A stretch of DNA of 46,091 nt. Source: an uncultured Mucilaginibacter sp. (GTDB lineage Bacteria; Bacteroidota; Bacteroidia; Sphingobacteriales; Sphingobacteriaceae). How positions within the stretch are numbered: the stretch's first letter is position 1; the number at the start of each line of letters is the position of its first letter. The translations under genes and the position numbers were made by a program. The stretch is taken from assembly GCF_903913935.1 (NCBI RefSeq), contig NZ_CAIWNH010000244.1, positions 1-46,091 on the forward strand, in the 5' to 3' direction. The notes beneath the pieces were generated by a model that saw only the letters and a list, made by a program, of their open reading frames with translations, was not told the DNA's origin and did not search any database. Shown piece after piece: positions 1-10,018 of the stretch.

Positions 1-2
1 AC

Positions 3-683
3 TTAGTCCCCACCCCAATCGGTAACCTGGAGGATATGACATTCAGGGCAATCAGGGTTTTAAAAGAAGCCGACCTGATCCTGGCCGAGGATACGCGTAC
101 ATCGGCGCCATTGCTGAAGCATTTTGATATCCATCAAAAAGTATTTGCACATCACCAGCATAACGAGCACCAATCGACCAACGAGATCGTCCGGTTTTTA
201 AAGGAAGGTAAAAATATTGCGCTGATTTCAGATGCCGGAACCCCCGCAATATCCGACCCTGGTTTTTACCTGGTAAGGGAAGCATTGAAAAATGAAATAG
301 CGGTGGAATGCCTGCCCGGTGCGACGGCGTTTGTCCCCGCTCTTGTCAACTCCGGATTTCCTACCGACCGCTTTTGTTTTGAAGGATTTTTACCTTTAAA
401 AAAAGGGCGCCAAACCCGCTATAAAACTTTAGCAACTGAAGAACGCACCATCATATTATATGAGTCGCCGCACCGGTTATTAAAAACGCTGGATGAAATG
501 GCTACTTATTTCGGCGCCGAAAGACAGATCTCCGTTTCGCGTGAACTGACAAAAATGTTTGAAGAGACCGTCAGAGGAACCGTTACTGAAGTAAAAACTT
601 ATTTTGAAACACATCCTTTGAAGGGGGAGTTTGTGATTTGTGTGGGCGGCCTCACCCAACCATCTCCAAAGGAGAGGGCTTAA
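3..683 (+). CDS. rsmI: 16S rRNA (cytidine-2'-O-)methyltransferase RsmI, 5' truncated by window edge
   Basis: Frame is open from nt 3 (LVPTPIGNLEDMTFRAIRVLKEADLILAEDTRTS...), with typical motifs ISDAGTPAISDPG and LPGATAFVPALVNSG. The ORF track start at 36 is an internal Met. Confidence 0.95.
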   Translation, partial: LVPTPIGNLEDMTFRAIRVLKEADLILAEDTRTSAPLLKHFDIHQKVFAHHQHNEHQSTNEIVRFLKEGKNIALISDAGTPAISDPGFYLVREALKNEIAVECLPGATAFVPALVNSGFPTDRFCFEGFLPLKKGRQTRYKTLATEERTIILYESPHRLLKTLDEMATYFGAERQISVSRELTKMFEETVRGTVTEVKTYFETHPLKGEFVICVGGLTQPSPKERA

Positions 684-762
684 AAACAGCGTAGATTGTT
701 ACGAGATATTTTTGAAACAAATCTTTAAAGTCCTCTCCTTTGGAGAGGATTTAGGTGAGGCT
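649..762. repeat. Two copies of a palindromic repeat (cctcaccyaa..tctccaaaggagagg) in inverted orientation
   Basis: 649-680 gcctcacccaaccatctccaaaggagagggct; 729-762 agtcctctcctttggagaggatttaggtgaggct. Left copy overlaps the rsmI 3' end. Confidence 0.85.
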
Positions 763-765
763 TTT

Positions 766-1287
766 ATGAAAACTTATTTAACCAGCGTGATCAAACGCTT
801 TGAATATTACAAAACACTTGCCGAACAAACCCTCGGGCAGGTGAATGACGAAGGCTTGTTTTGGCAATATAATGAGGAAAGCAACAGCATCGCCATGATC
901 GTTCAGCACCTGGCCGGCAATATGCTTTCGCGCTGGACAGATTTTTTAACCAGCGATGGCGAAAAAGACTGGCGAAACCGGGATGCCGAGTTTGAAACAG
1001 TGATCACTAACCGCGCTGAATTGCTAATACAATGGAATAAAGGATGGGATTGCCTGTTCAACGCCTTAAATTCAATCGGCGAAGATGACTGGGATAAAGA
1101 TATTTATATCCGCAATGAGCGCCATAGCGTGGTGGATGCCATAAACCGGCAATTAGCACACTATCCTTATCATGTTGGGCAGATCGTTTTTATCGGGAAA
1201 ATGATCGACGGGGCTGATTGGAATTCGTTATCCATACCAAAAGGAAAATCAGGATCGTTCAATTCAGAAAAATTTAAAAAGCAGTAA
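766..1287 (+). CDS. DinB-like / DUF1572 family protein
   Basis: MKTYLTSVIKRFEYYKTLAEQTLGQV..., IVQHLAGNM, and RQLAHYPYHVGQIVFIGKM His motifs. ATG at 766 preferred over 640, which lies in the rsmI/repeat region. Confidence 0.8.
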   Translation: MKTYLTSVIKRFEYYKTLAEQTLGQVNDEGLFWQYNEESNSIAMIVQHLAGNMLSRWTDFLTSDGEKDWRNRDAEFETVITNRAELLIQWNKGWDCLFNALNSIGEDDWDKDIYIRNERHSVVDAINRQLAHYPYHVGQIVFIGKMIDGADWNSLSIPKGKSGSFNSEKFKKQ

Positions 1288-1355
1288 GTACACCTTTGAT
1301 AAACAATTAAAAAATAATTGCGTCATTTGCAGCGTTTCCACGGGATATTATTTCA

Positions 1356-2966
1356 ATGAAAAAAAACATACTGTTAGCCACGCTTTCCGGTTTACTGCTT
1401 TGGATAGCCTGGCCGCCTACGCATTATACTACTTTTTTATTATTTGTTGGATTAGTGCCGATGCTGGTTGCCATTGAAAATATCATTCAATCCAATACAG
1501 GCAAAAAAGGAAAAAAAATATTCGGAACCGCTTTTATCGGCTTTTTTGTTTGGAACATTCTATCCATTTTTTGGGTTTACAATTCTTTAAAAGTAATTGG
1601 TGAGGTGGTAGCCGTACCTGTTTCTTTCATCCCCTACTCCTTAGGTCCACTTTTAATGGCGACCGCGTGCTGGCTGTATTATCGGTTGCGGTTAATAACA
1701 AACCGAAACTTCAGTTTATTTGGATTGATTTGTTTTTGGATAGCTTACGAATACCTGAATCAAAGCTGGGATCTTAAATTCCCCTGGATGACATTGGGTA
1801 ATGGTTTGGCGGTATCTCACCAATGGGTGCAATGGTATGAATATACCGGGGTGTATGGCGGAACGCTTTGGATCTGGACGATAAACATACTATTGTTTTT
1901 AGTTTACACCGGACTAAAAGAGGGGCAAAACAAATTCGCAAGATTAAAACTGATCACCGTATTTGTTTTGGTTTTAATACTACCGATAAGCTACTCATTG
2001 TTCACGTATTATAATTACCAGGAGCAAAACAACCCCTCAAATATTGTAGTGGCACAACCCAATATAGATCCCTATGCAAAGGAATCAACAATGCCTGCAT
2101 CATTGCAATTGAGTATATTAACCCATATTTCCGATTCGCTGGGACAGGCAAACACAGAGTTTTTCATCTGGCCGGAAACAGCCATCGCGGACGAGATCAA
2201 CGAGGATAATATCCGCACCAATATCTTTTTTCAGCAAGCGCAGCATTTTTTAAATAAGTATAAAAACGGCAATTTATTAACCGGCGCCGAAACCTATAAG
2301 ATCTATAATAACCAGGCCACACCAACAGCAACTTACGACGAAGAGCATAATATATATTCTGATAGTTTCAACACCGCTATAAACATTGAAAACTCGGCCG
2401 AGGTACAAATCTATCATAAATCCAAACTGGTTCCGGGTGTGGAGGCTTTACCTTTTCCATCCGCATTGGCATTTTTAAAACCTGTTTTTGCACATTTGGG
2501 CGGGGCAACGGGTAGCTATGCCGGCCAAAAAGATCCGGGGGTTTTTTATGCGCAAAGTGGCATTGGCGTTACGCCGGCAATTTGTTACGAAACGCTTTGG
2601 GGCGGATGGATAGCTGAATCGGTAAAAAAAGGTTCGCAATTTATTGCTATTATCACCAACGATGGCTGGTGGGAAGATACGCCGGGCAAAGATCAGCATT
2701 TGGATTATGCCAAACTCCGCGCCATTGAAACCCGCAGGTGGGTTTGCCGATCTGCCAATACCGGCATTTCAGCATTTATTAACCAGCGTGGCGATGTGGT
2801 ACAACAAACCAAATGGTGGGTACGAACCGCCATTAAACAAAACATTAACCTGAACTCAGATATTACCTTTTATGTACACTATGGCGATTACCTGGCCAAA
2901 ATTGGAACCCTGCTGGCGTTATTGGGGATAGTATTTATTGTTGCAAAGAAAATAATCACTAAATAA
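1356..2966 (+). CDS. lnt: Apolipoprotein N-acyltransferase
   Basis: Multi-TM N-terminus plus CN-hydrolase domain with FIWPETAI and PAICYETLWG motifs. Confidence 0.93.
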   Translation: MKKNILLATLSGLLLWIAWPPTHYTTFLLFVGLVPMLVAIENIIQSNTGKKGKKIFGTAFIGFFVWNILSIFWVYNSLKVIGEVVAVPVSFIPYSLGPLLMATACWLYYRLRLITNRNFSLFGLICFWIAYEYLNQSWDLKFPWMTLGNGLAVSHQWVQWYEYTGVYGGTLWIWTINILLFLVYTGLKEGQNKFARLKLITVFVLVLILPISYSLFTYYNYQEQNNPSNIVVAQPNIDPYAKESTMPASLQLSILTHISDSLGQANTEFFIWPETAIADEINEDNIRTNIFFQQAQHFLNKYKNGNLLTGAETYKIYNNQATPTATYDEEHNIYSDSFNTAINIENSAEVQIYHKSKLVPGVEALPFPSALAFLKPVFAHLGGATGSYAGQKDPGVFYAQSGIGVTPAICYETLWGGWIAESVKKGSQFIAIITNDGWWEDTPGKDQHLDYAKLRAIETRRWVCRSANTGISAFINQRGDVVQQTKWWVRTAIKQNINLNSDITFYVHYGDYLAKIGTLLALLGIVFIVAKKIITK

Positions 2967-3010
2967 TTCCGAAATCGACATTCCGAAATCGACATTCCGA
3001 AATCCGAAAT
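2967..3010. repeat. 14-bp tandem repeat (ttccgaaatcgaca) x2 plus partials
   Basis: Direct reading: ttccgaaatcgaca|ttccgaaatcgaca|ttccgaaatccgaaat. Confidence 0.9.
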
Positions 3011-3864
3011 TACAAGGCTTCCCTGCTCAAAATAAATTCCATCAGATCATGTATTGGCTGGCGGATGATCTTACCAACATGTACGCCGTTCACTTTACAG
3101 GCAGCTTTTAGCTCATCCGAAAAGACAAAAGCAATCGAACCCACAAAATGGCATTTAAATTTATAGTATTGAGGGTACCATTTTATGTTGGTCTCAATAA
3201 ATTCAATCATACCCTTGTGCAAGAGGTTCTGGCCATAATCGGTACTGCGTATTTTTGTTAAAAACTTGCTGAATGCGGCGAGGTAAGAATTTGGATTGGG
3301 CGTTTGATAAACATTCCTGATCACAATTTCTTTTGTAATTTGGTAATCTTCATCAAATTTTTCACTGATATCCGGCGGCATATTGCCGTATAAAAAATCG
3401 GTGATCAAAGCCTTGCCAAACCACGAGCCGGACCCCTCGTCGCCCAAAACAAAACCCAAACCATGCTGACCGGAATGGATCTCGGCCCCATCAAAGTACG
3501 AAATGTTTGAACCAGTGCCTAAAACGCAGCAAAGGCCTTTTTCGGCCCCGCACGTTGCGTAGGCGCTGCCTAGAAGGTCGCTATCAACACTGACATAGGA
3601 TTTATTAAACAACTGGCTGAGCGCGTTGGAAACGATTTCATGCCTGTCCGGGCTGGAGCAACCCGCTCCAAAAAAATATATTTCCCTGATCTGAGGCGCA
3701 TAGACAATCATATCAGCTGCCTGCTCCTGCAATATTTTTACGATCTCTTTTTCGGTTAAAAAATAGGGATTAAGCCCGGATGTTCTAAATTGCTTTACTT
3801 CGCCCGTTGAAAGTTTAAGCAACCAGTCTGTTTTTGACGACCCGCTATCAGCTACCAGGATCAT
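3010..3864 (-). CDS. BadF/BadG/BcrA/BcrD-type ATPase, N-acetylglucosamine kinase-like
   Basis: MILVADSGSSKTDWLL phosphate-1 motif, CCVLGTGSNISYFDG, LGDEGSGSWFGKAL. Confidence 0.88.
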   Translation of the reverse strand: MILVADSGSSKTDWLLKLSTGEVKQFRTSGLNPYFLTEKEIVKILQEQAADMIVYAPQIREIYFFGAGCSSPDRHEIVSNALSQLFNKSYVSVDSDLLGSAYATCGAEKGLCCVLGTGSNISYFDGAEIHSGQHGLGFVLGDEGSGSWFGKALITDFLYGNMPPDISEKFDEDYQITKEIVIRNVYQTPNPNSYLAAFSKFLTKIRSTDYGQNLLHKGMIEFIETNIKWYPQYYKFKCHFVGSIAFVFSDELKAACKVNGVHVGKIIRQPIHDLMEFILSREAL

Positions 3865-4250
3865 TGGCTAAGTTCTTCGAGTGCTTTTTGAGTAAGTGGT
3901 TTATGAATAAACTGGGTGATATATTTGTTATCGGTTGATTTCCGCATATCCAGCGGGTCAAGGGATGATGAAAGCATAAATATTTTGATGCCCGTTTTGT
4001 CGATATTTATTTTGTCGTAGTCTTCTAAAAATTCAAATCCGCCCATACCAGGCATCCTTACATCCAGAAAAATGACATCGGGTTTGACTGTCCCATCGTT
4101 TAAAGCGCTTATCGCCTCATGTGCCGAACGCACAACGGTAACATTGTCGGCGAAGTTGCTGGCTTCCAAAATTTTACTCGTAACAAAATTATCGATGTAA
4201 TTGTCGTCGATCAACAAACAGTTTTTAAATCGGTTAGCCATTGAGTTCAA
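3861..4250 (-). CDS. Single-domain response regulator
   Basis: LLIDDNYIDNFV, DVIFLDVRMPGMGGFEFL, MLSSSLD, HKPLT receiver motifs. ATGA overlap with the downstream kinase. Confidence 0.9.
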   Translation of the reverse strand: MNSMANRFKNCLLIDDNYIDNFVTSKILEASNFADNVTVVRSAHEAISALNDGTVKPDVIFLDVRMPGMGGFEFLEDYDKINIDKTGIKIFMLSSSLDPLDMRKSTDNKYITQFIHKPLTQKALEELSQ

Positions 4251-4307
4251 AAATAGCTTTTTCAGTCAATTTAAAAAATTCTGTACTGCTTTTTATTTTT
4301 TTACCCG

Positions 4308-4340
4308 GATTACACCGATTGTTTTGTGATTACACCGATT
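4308..4340. repeat. Tandem gattacaccgatt x2
   Basis: gattacaccgatt at 4308-4320 and 4328-4340; related gatttcaccgatt copies at 29379-29414. Confidence 0.85.
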
Positions 4341-4563
4341 TTTAGCCGACCAAAATTGGTGATGTTTGACGGCCAAACGCAATCAACTACTCACTTAGTC
4401 AACCTAATCAACCAGCCCCCATTGTGTCAGGTATTTTACAAACCAATCAGGGCCCAGACACCAAATTTTTTATAAATTGCCCTCTATTGACAACGTAAAC
4501 TAAATAATCAACTGTTTGATAAATTATTCCCGGCTTACCGGGTTTCAAAACCTGCTCATCTCA

Positions 4564-6372
4564 ATGAAAACAATTAAGTTAGCACCCGTTTTATTAATAA
4601 TGCTATTTTTTATGGATGTTAATACAAGTAAGGCAACCAAATCAACGGGGACTGCCCATATTTCCTATACCGTAACTTTCCCTGAGGCTCAGGCGCACTA
4701 CGCAGATATTGAAATGAATATTTCGGGCTTGCACCAAAACAGCCTTGACCTTAAAATGCCGGTATGGACACCCGGGTCGTACCTGGTGCGGGAGTTTGCG
4801 AAAAACATCGAATCTTTCAGCGTATCCACAAATGGCAAAACGATTGCATCACCCAAAATCAGCAAAAGCTGCTGGCATATCAATACTGCCGGGTTATCGG
4901 CTATCAATGTTAAATACAGGGTTTATTGTTTTGAGATCTCGGTACGCACCAGCTTTGTTGATGCATCGCATGGATTCCTTTCAACAACGGGCATATTTAT
5001 TTACCCTGATAAAATGCTCCACCTGCCATCAACTATCCATATTGTGCCGTACAAAGGCTGGGCAAAAGTGTCCACCAGTTTGGATATGGTAAATAATGAT
5101 CCGTTTATACGTCATTCACCCAATTTTGATATTTTATTCGACTCACCGATTGAAATTGGCAACCAGGATATTTTCGGCTTCGATGTTGCTGGGGTAAAGT
5201 ATGAAGTTTGTATGGTTGGCGGCGGAAATTATGACAAAGAACGCCTTAAAACAGATATGGCGAAAATCATTGAAACAGAAACCAATGTATTTGGCGAAAA
5301 CCCTAACAAACATTATATTTTTATTGTGCATAATTACCTCCGCGGGGGCGGTGGTTTAGAACATTTAAGCTCTACCACGTTAGGTGCCTCAAGAGATAGT
5401 TACACCACTGAAACCGGGTACCGTAACTTTTTAGGGCTTGTTGCTCATGAACATTTTCATTTATGGAATGTAAAACGCCTGCGCCCAATTGTGCTTGGGC
5501 CTTTTGACTATGATAATGAAAATTACACCACTGACCTTTGGATAGCTGAAGGTTTTACGGCTTATTACCAAAACCGGGTTTTACGACATGCCAACCTGAT
5601 CACACCTGATATTTTCCTGACCACCGTAGCCGCCGAGATGAGCGTTATGGAAAACCAGCCGGGCGCTAAAATTCAACCGCTGGCCGAGTCGAGCTATGAT
5701 GCATGGATAAAAGCTTACCGCCCGAACGAAAATTCAAACAATACCACTATTTCATACTACGACAAAGGCGCGGAAGTAGCTACCCTGCTCGACCTGGAGA
5801 TCATCAATGATTCAAAAGGAAAATATTGCCTCAATGATGTAATGAAATACATGTACAACACCTATTACAAAAGTAAAAAACGCGGGTATAAAGACGTTGA
5901 ATTTAAAAAGGGACTTGAAAAATTTGCAGGCAAAAACCTGGATGATTTTTATGCAAAATATGTAACCGGCCTTGCCCCTATTGATTACAATCACTACCTG
6001 GGATATGCGGGTTACAAGGTTAGTGACGAACTGGCAAATACCAATGATCCAACGCTCGGTATCACCTTTGCCGCTAACAATCCTAAAAAAATAATTTCTT
6101 CAGTGCTTCGCGGAAGCGCGGCATGGATTGACGGCATTAATGTGAATGACGAACTTACCGCAGTCGACGGGACACCAGTGACCGATGTAGCCACCATATT
6201 AAACGACAAAAAACCGGGCGATAAAATTACCGTAACTGTGCTACGCGACGGCCTGCCACTAACACTTCCGGTTACCCTGCTAAAGAACAACAAGGTTAAT
6301 TTTAAAGTAGAAGCACTTCCCAACCCAACGCCACAACAAGTTGTGGTACAGAAGAAATGGCTGGGGTTGTAG
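4564..6372 (+). CDS. M61 family glycyl-aminopeptidase-like metallopeptidase with C-terminal PDZ domain
   Basis: LVAHEHFHLWNVKRLRP (HExxH), GGGLEHL, IAEGFTAYYQNRVL; C-terminal PDZ-like AAWIDGINVNDELTAVDGTPV. Signal peptide supports the start at 4564. Confidence 0.9.
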   Translation: MKTIKLAPVLLIMLFFMDVNTSKATKSTGTAHISYTVTFPEAQAHYADIEMNISGLHQNSLDLKMPVWTPGSYLVREFAKNIESFSVSTNGKTIASPKISKSCWHINTAGLSAINVKYRVYCFEISVRTSFVDASHGFLSTTGIFIYPDKMLHLPSTIHIVPYKGWAKVSTSLDMVNNDPFIRHSPNFDILFDSPIEIGNQDIFGFDVAGVKYEVCMVGGGNYDKERLKTDMAKIIETETNVFGENPNKHYIFIVHNYLRGGGGLEHLSSTTLGASRDSYTTETGYRNFLGLVAHEHFHLWNVKRLRPIVLGPFDYDNENYTTDLWIAEGFTAYYQNRVLRHANLITPDIFLTTVAAEMSVMENQPGAKIQPLAESSYDAWIKAYRPNENSNNTTISYYDKGAEVATLLDLEIINDSKGKYCLNDVMKYMYNTYYKSKKRGYKDVEFKKGLEKFAGKNLDDFYAKYVTGLAPIDYNHYLGYAGYKVSDELANTNDPTLGITFAANNPKKIISSVLRGSAAWIDGINVNDELTAVDGTPVTDVATILNDKKPGDKITVTVLRDGLPLTLPVTLLKNNKVNFKVEALPNPTPQQVVVQKKWLGL

Positions 6373-6508
6373 ATTGGTTGGTTGATTGAGTTGATTAGGT
6401 TAGATTAGGTTGATTAAGTTGACTAAGTTTTTTTGGTCCTACAAAACATTTTAGGTGCTTTGGTTATTATAGCTAATATCTATAAATCATTAAAAAAACA
6501 CATCTATC

Positions 6509-6664
6509 ATGAACTCAATATTATACCTCGTGGCCTTTATCCTGGTGATATTGTGGGCCATCGGATTTTTGTTTATGGCCATTGGCGGCTTGATCCACAT
6601 TTTACTGATCATCGCGCTTATTTCTATTGTGCTTGGGCTGATCAGAAGACCAACAGCGACCTGA
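6509..6664 (+). CDS. Small two-TM membrane protein, lmo0937 family-like (51 aa)
   Basis: Below the ORF-track cutoff. Translates as MNSILYLVAFILVILWAIGFLFMAIGGLIHILLIIALISIVLGLIRRPTAT*. Confidence 0.75.
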   Translation: MNSILYLVAFILVILWAIGFLFMAIGGLIHILLIIALISIVLGLIRRPTAT

Positions 6665-6682
6665 GCGGGTACAGCCATTTCA

Positions 6683-6720
6683 CAAAAAAAGACTATTTGA
6701 TTTGAATAGCCTTTTTTTGT
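6683..6720. terminator. Bidirectional intrinsic terminator between lmo0937-like gene and ligD
   Basis: aaaaaaagactatt-tgatttg-aatagccttttttt hairpin with A and T tracts. Confidence 0.75.
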
Positions 6721-6738
6721 TTTTTATCAGCGTGCGGA

Positions 6739-9246
6739 TCAAGCTTCCTTGAATAACTCCAACGCCTTTTTTAGGTCTGCCTTTGTTTGGGTAAGTTTCC
6801 TCCATGGATCATCAATTTTACTTACCCGCTCTTTTATATTAAAAATGGTATAATCCGAAAGTTTAAGGTTATTGTTTACCTCGTGCCAATGCAATGGGGT
6901 TGATACTGTCGCACCCGGTTTTGGCCTTACCGAGTAAGGGCAGGCGATGGTTTGACCGCGGCGGTTTTGCAAAAAATCGATATAAACTTTATTTTTTCGT
7001 TTTGCAGGGCTCCTCTCTACACTGGTAGTATCCGGCAGCTCGGCATGTATCAAATTTGCTGCGTATTCTGCAAACATTTTTACAAAATCATAGTCGTATT
7101 TAGCACCCAGGTAGCAATAAATGTGCAGGCCTTTTGACCCGGAAGTTTTTATAAAAGCATCAAGTTTCATGCGTTCAAAAATTTCTTTCGTTTTTAGTGC
7201 CGCATCAACAGCATAGCTAAATGGAACATCATGCGGATCAAGATCAATAACTATATAATCCGGATTTTCCGGAGTTTTATACGAACTCAGCCATGGGTTG
7301 ATCTCGATGCAGCCTAAGTTCACCATATACAACAGCGTTGCTGCATCATCCCCAATAATGTAATGAATGTTTTTATCATTACTTTCCGAATAAAGCGCCT
7401 CGGTTTTGATGAAATCAGGCAGTTGAGCGGTATCGGTATCTTTTTGAAAAAAACCAGGGTCGGCGGTCCCGTTTGGTTGGCGGCGCATGGATATGGGCTT
7501 ATCCTTTAAATAAGGGACTATCCACTCCGCCATATCCCTGTAATAATTGATTAGCTGCCCCTTGGTTATCCCCTCTTCTTTCCAGAAAACCTTATTCAGG
7601 TGGGTAACTTTCAAATTTTTGCGACCGATGACGATAACCTCTTCGTCGGCCAGCTGTGTATCGGGTGTTTCCATAATTACCTTTTCTGATTTTTTATCCA
7701 TCCTTAAACCTTTAAATACCGGGTGCCGCAGATGCTTATCAGCCGTCCATTCAGTATACCATACCTCGCAAACCAATTTGGGCTCAATCCAGGTTATTTT
7801 ATTCCGCCGGCTAATTTTTTCGTCAAATGGCTTTTGATCGGTCTCCAGCGGGTGCATTTTTTCATAAAGCTCCTTAATTCCTTCATCACTAAACCCGGTG
7901 CCGCAATTGCCGATATACTGTAATTTCTCTCCGGGCTTAATCCCCAGTACCAACGAGCCAAAATGCTTGCGTGAACCATCAGGGGCTGTGTACCCGCAAA
8001 TAATTGCCTCCTGCGAATTTTGGAGTTTGAACTTCAGCCACTGGTCAGTACGTTTACCGCTGAGGTAATAACTATAGCTGTATTTACCTATAATCCCTTC
8101 CCAGCCCTCTTTCTTTGCCTTTTCTAAATAAGCAGTTCCCTTTTCTGCGATATGCTCATTATAAAAAATATTTTTCGAGTCAATCAACTTCAGTAAAGAT
8201 TTTAACAATTCATTCCTCTTGACCAGCTCCATGCTGCGCAGGTCGTACCCATCAAGGTTCAGCAGGTCAAAAACACAATACTTTAGCTTCAGTTCACGGG
8301 TATCGCCCTCATATTGCTGAATATATTGGAAACTGCTTTTACCGCTTTTGTCTTCAATAACCAATTCCCCATCCAAAATGGCCTTTTGCTTAACCCCCTT
8401 CAATTCATCCACAATCTTGGTATAGTCCTTGCTGAAATCAATATTATTCCGCGAGATCAAACGAGCTTTTCTTCCCGTATACCCAATGGCCCGGTAACCA
8501 TCAAGTTTGCGTTCATATATCCAGTCGGTATTATCAAATACTTTGGGCTCCAGCTTTGCCATCATTGGCAAATAAGGTTTGCCTGCCGCCGGCTCAGCGT
8601 CTTTCTCGGCGTCAGTATCGCTATCTTCGGGGCTGTTTTTTTTGGCTTTTAATTTTTTTGACGATAGCAAGGTCTTTGCCTTCCCGTCTTTGTTGTTTTT
8701 TAGCGCCTTTATCTTTTCGGGTACCAGGTCTTCGCTGTTAAAAGGCGTTTGGGCAAATTCATCTTTATGCTTCATCATCAGCCACGAATTATCTTCGGCG
8801 TTATGTAGTTTTACCAGGGCAAATTCCCCTTTTAAAATTTCGCCTTTTAGCCTGAATTTTAAATTACCTGATTTTAGCCCGGCCCGCAGTGTTTTTACAT
8901 CGTCTTCCCGGTTTTCAGCAAGCGAGGTATAGGTGCCTTTATCCCAAATCAAAACTACTCCCGCACCGTAATTGCCGTTTGGGATAATTCCTTCAAAGTT
9001 GCGATAGTCATAGGGGTGATCTTCCACCATCATGGCCAGGCGTTTGTCGTTTGGATCCATCGACGGGCCTTTTGGCACGGCCCAGCTTTTCAGTACGCCA
9101 TTAAGCTCCAGTCTGAAGTCATAATGCAGGTGCGAAGCATGGTGCCGCTGTACCACGAAAGATAAAGTTTTTGCTCTGCTTTTGCCGCTTTGTGGTTCGG
9201 CGGATTTTTTGAAATCACGCTTTCTGAAATAATCAAGCAAACTCAC
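6739..9246 (-). CDS. ligD: Multifunctional NHEJ DNA ligase D (PE-LIG-POL order)
   Basis: PE: HHASHLHYDFRLELNGVLKSWAVPKGPS. LIG: YERKLDGYRAIGY (KxDG). POL: YIVIDLDPHDVPF and SGSKGLHIY. Confidence 0.96.
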   Translation of the reverse strand: MSLLDYFRKRDFKKSAEPQSGKSRAKTLSFVVQRHHASHLHYDFRLELNGVLKSWAVPKGPSMDPNDKRLAMMVEDHPYDYRNFEGIIPNGNYGAGVVLIWDKGTYTSLAENREDDVKTLRAGLKSGNLKFRLKGEILKGEFALVKLHNAEDNSWLMMKHKDEFAQTPFNSEDLVPEKIKALKNNKDGKAKTLLSSKKLKAKKNSPEDSDTDAEKDAEPAAGKPYLPMMAKLEPKVFDNTDWIYERKLDGYRAIGYTGRKARLISRNNIDFSKDYTKIVDELKGVKQKAILDGELVIEDKSGKSSFQYIQQYEGDTRELKLKYCVFDLLNLDGYDLRSMELVKRNELLKSLLKLIDSKNIFYNEHIAEKGTAYLEKAKKEGWEGIIGKYSYSYYLSGKRTDQWLKFKLQNSQEAIICGYTAPDGSRKHFGSLVLGIKPGEKLQYIGNCGTGFSDEGIKELYEKMHPLETDQKPFDEKISRRNKITWIEPKLVCEVWYTEWTADKHLRHPVFKGLRMDKKSEKVIMETPDTQLADEEVIVIGRKNLKVTHLNKVFWKEEGITKGQLINYYRDMAEWIVPYLKDKPISMRRQPNGTADPGFFQKDTDTAQLPDFIKTEALYSESNDKNIHYIIGDDAATLLYMVNLGCIEINPWLSSYKTPENPDYIVIDLDPHDVPFSYAVDAALKTKEIFERMKLDAFIKTSGSKGLHIYCYLGAKYDYDFVKMFAEYAANLIHAELPDTTSVERSPAKRKNKVYIDFLQNRRGQTIACPYSVRPKPGATVSTPLHWHEVNNNLKLSDYTIFNIKERVSKIDDPWRKLTQTKADLKKALELFKEA

Positions 9247-9247
9247 A

Positions 9248-10018
9248 TTAAGCTCCTTTTTTATTATTTAAGCTTTGCATCAGTTGTTCATACAGGCCGT
9301 CGCCGGTAGCTTTGGGCGGCGTCATTTTCTTAACAGCTGCCCGTTTCCCCTTTGCTTTGGCTTTAATGATCTTTAATAGCTCGTCATTATATTCATCTTT
9401 AAATTTCGAAACATCAAAATGTTCGGCATATTGGTTGATCAGGGCCGTGCCGACGTCCAGTTCCTTTTTGCTTACTGCAACGTCTTTTGCTATGTTCAGG
9501 TCATCCATGCTGCGGATCTCCTGCGCAAAACGAATCCGGGTAACTACCAGCGCATGTTCCACCGGGTGTACAATGCATAGCGATTCGGTGGTGCGCAATA
9601 CAAACCTGGCCAGGCCCGCTTTCTTTGATTTCACCAGTGCCTCAACCAGTAAGGCATAGGCTTTATTGTTTTTGGTGTCCGGTTCGGCGTAATAGGAAGT
9701 TTCGTAATAAATGGGGTTAACATCGGCTATGTCCACAAAACTTTCAATCTCGATGACCTTGCTTTTTTCTGGAGCTGCATCCTCAAAATCCTGATCGTCT
9801 ACTATTACATAGTCGTCATTTAGTTTGTAGCCTTTAACAATCTGATCATAAGGCACCTCTTTATGTGTATTTTCATTAACGCGCTGGTAACGGATATGGG
9901 CATGGTCGCGGCCATCCAGCATATCAAAGTCAAGCGAACTGCTTTCAACAGCTGTGTATAATTTAACCGGGATACTAACCAGGCCAAAACCAAGTGAACC
10001 TTTCCAGATGGGTCTCAT
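9248..10018 (-). CDS. ku: Ku protein (non-homologous end joining)
   Basis: MRPIWKGSLGFGLVSIPVKLYTAVE..., typical bacterial Ku; directly upstream of ligD with a 1-bp gap. Confidence 0.96.
   Translation of the reverse strand: MRPIWKGSLGFGLVSIPVKLYTAVESSSLDFDMLDGRDHAHIRYQRVNENTHKEVPYDQIVKGYKLNDDYVIVDDQDFEDAAPEKSKVIEIESFVDIADVNPIYYETSYYAEPDTKNNKAYALLVEALVKSKKAGLARFVLRTTESLCIVHPVEHALVVTRIRFAQEIRSMDDLNIAKDVAVSKKELDVGTALINQYAEHFDVSKFKDEYNDELLKIIKAKAKGKRAAVKKMTPPKATGDGLYEQLMQSLNNKKGA

Noticed and set aside
6739-10018. Ku-LigD operon as a novel repair system
   Set aside because: Standard bacterial NHEJ pair with known PE-LIG-POL domain order; not novel in itself.
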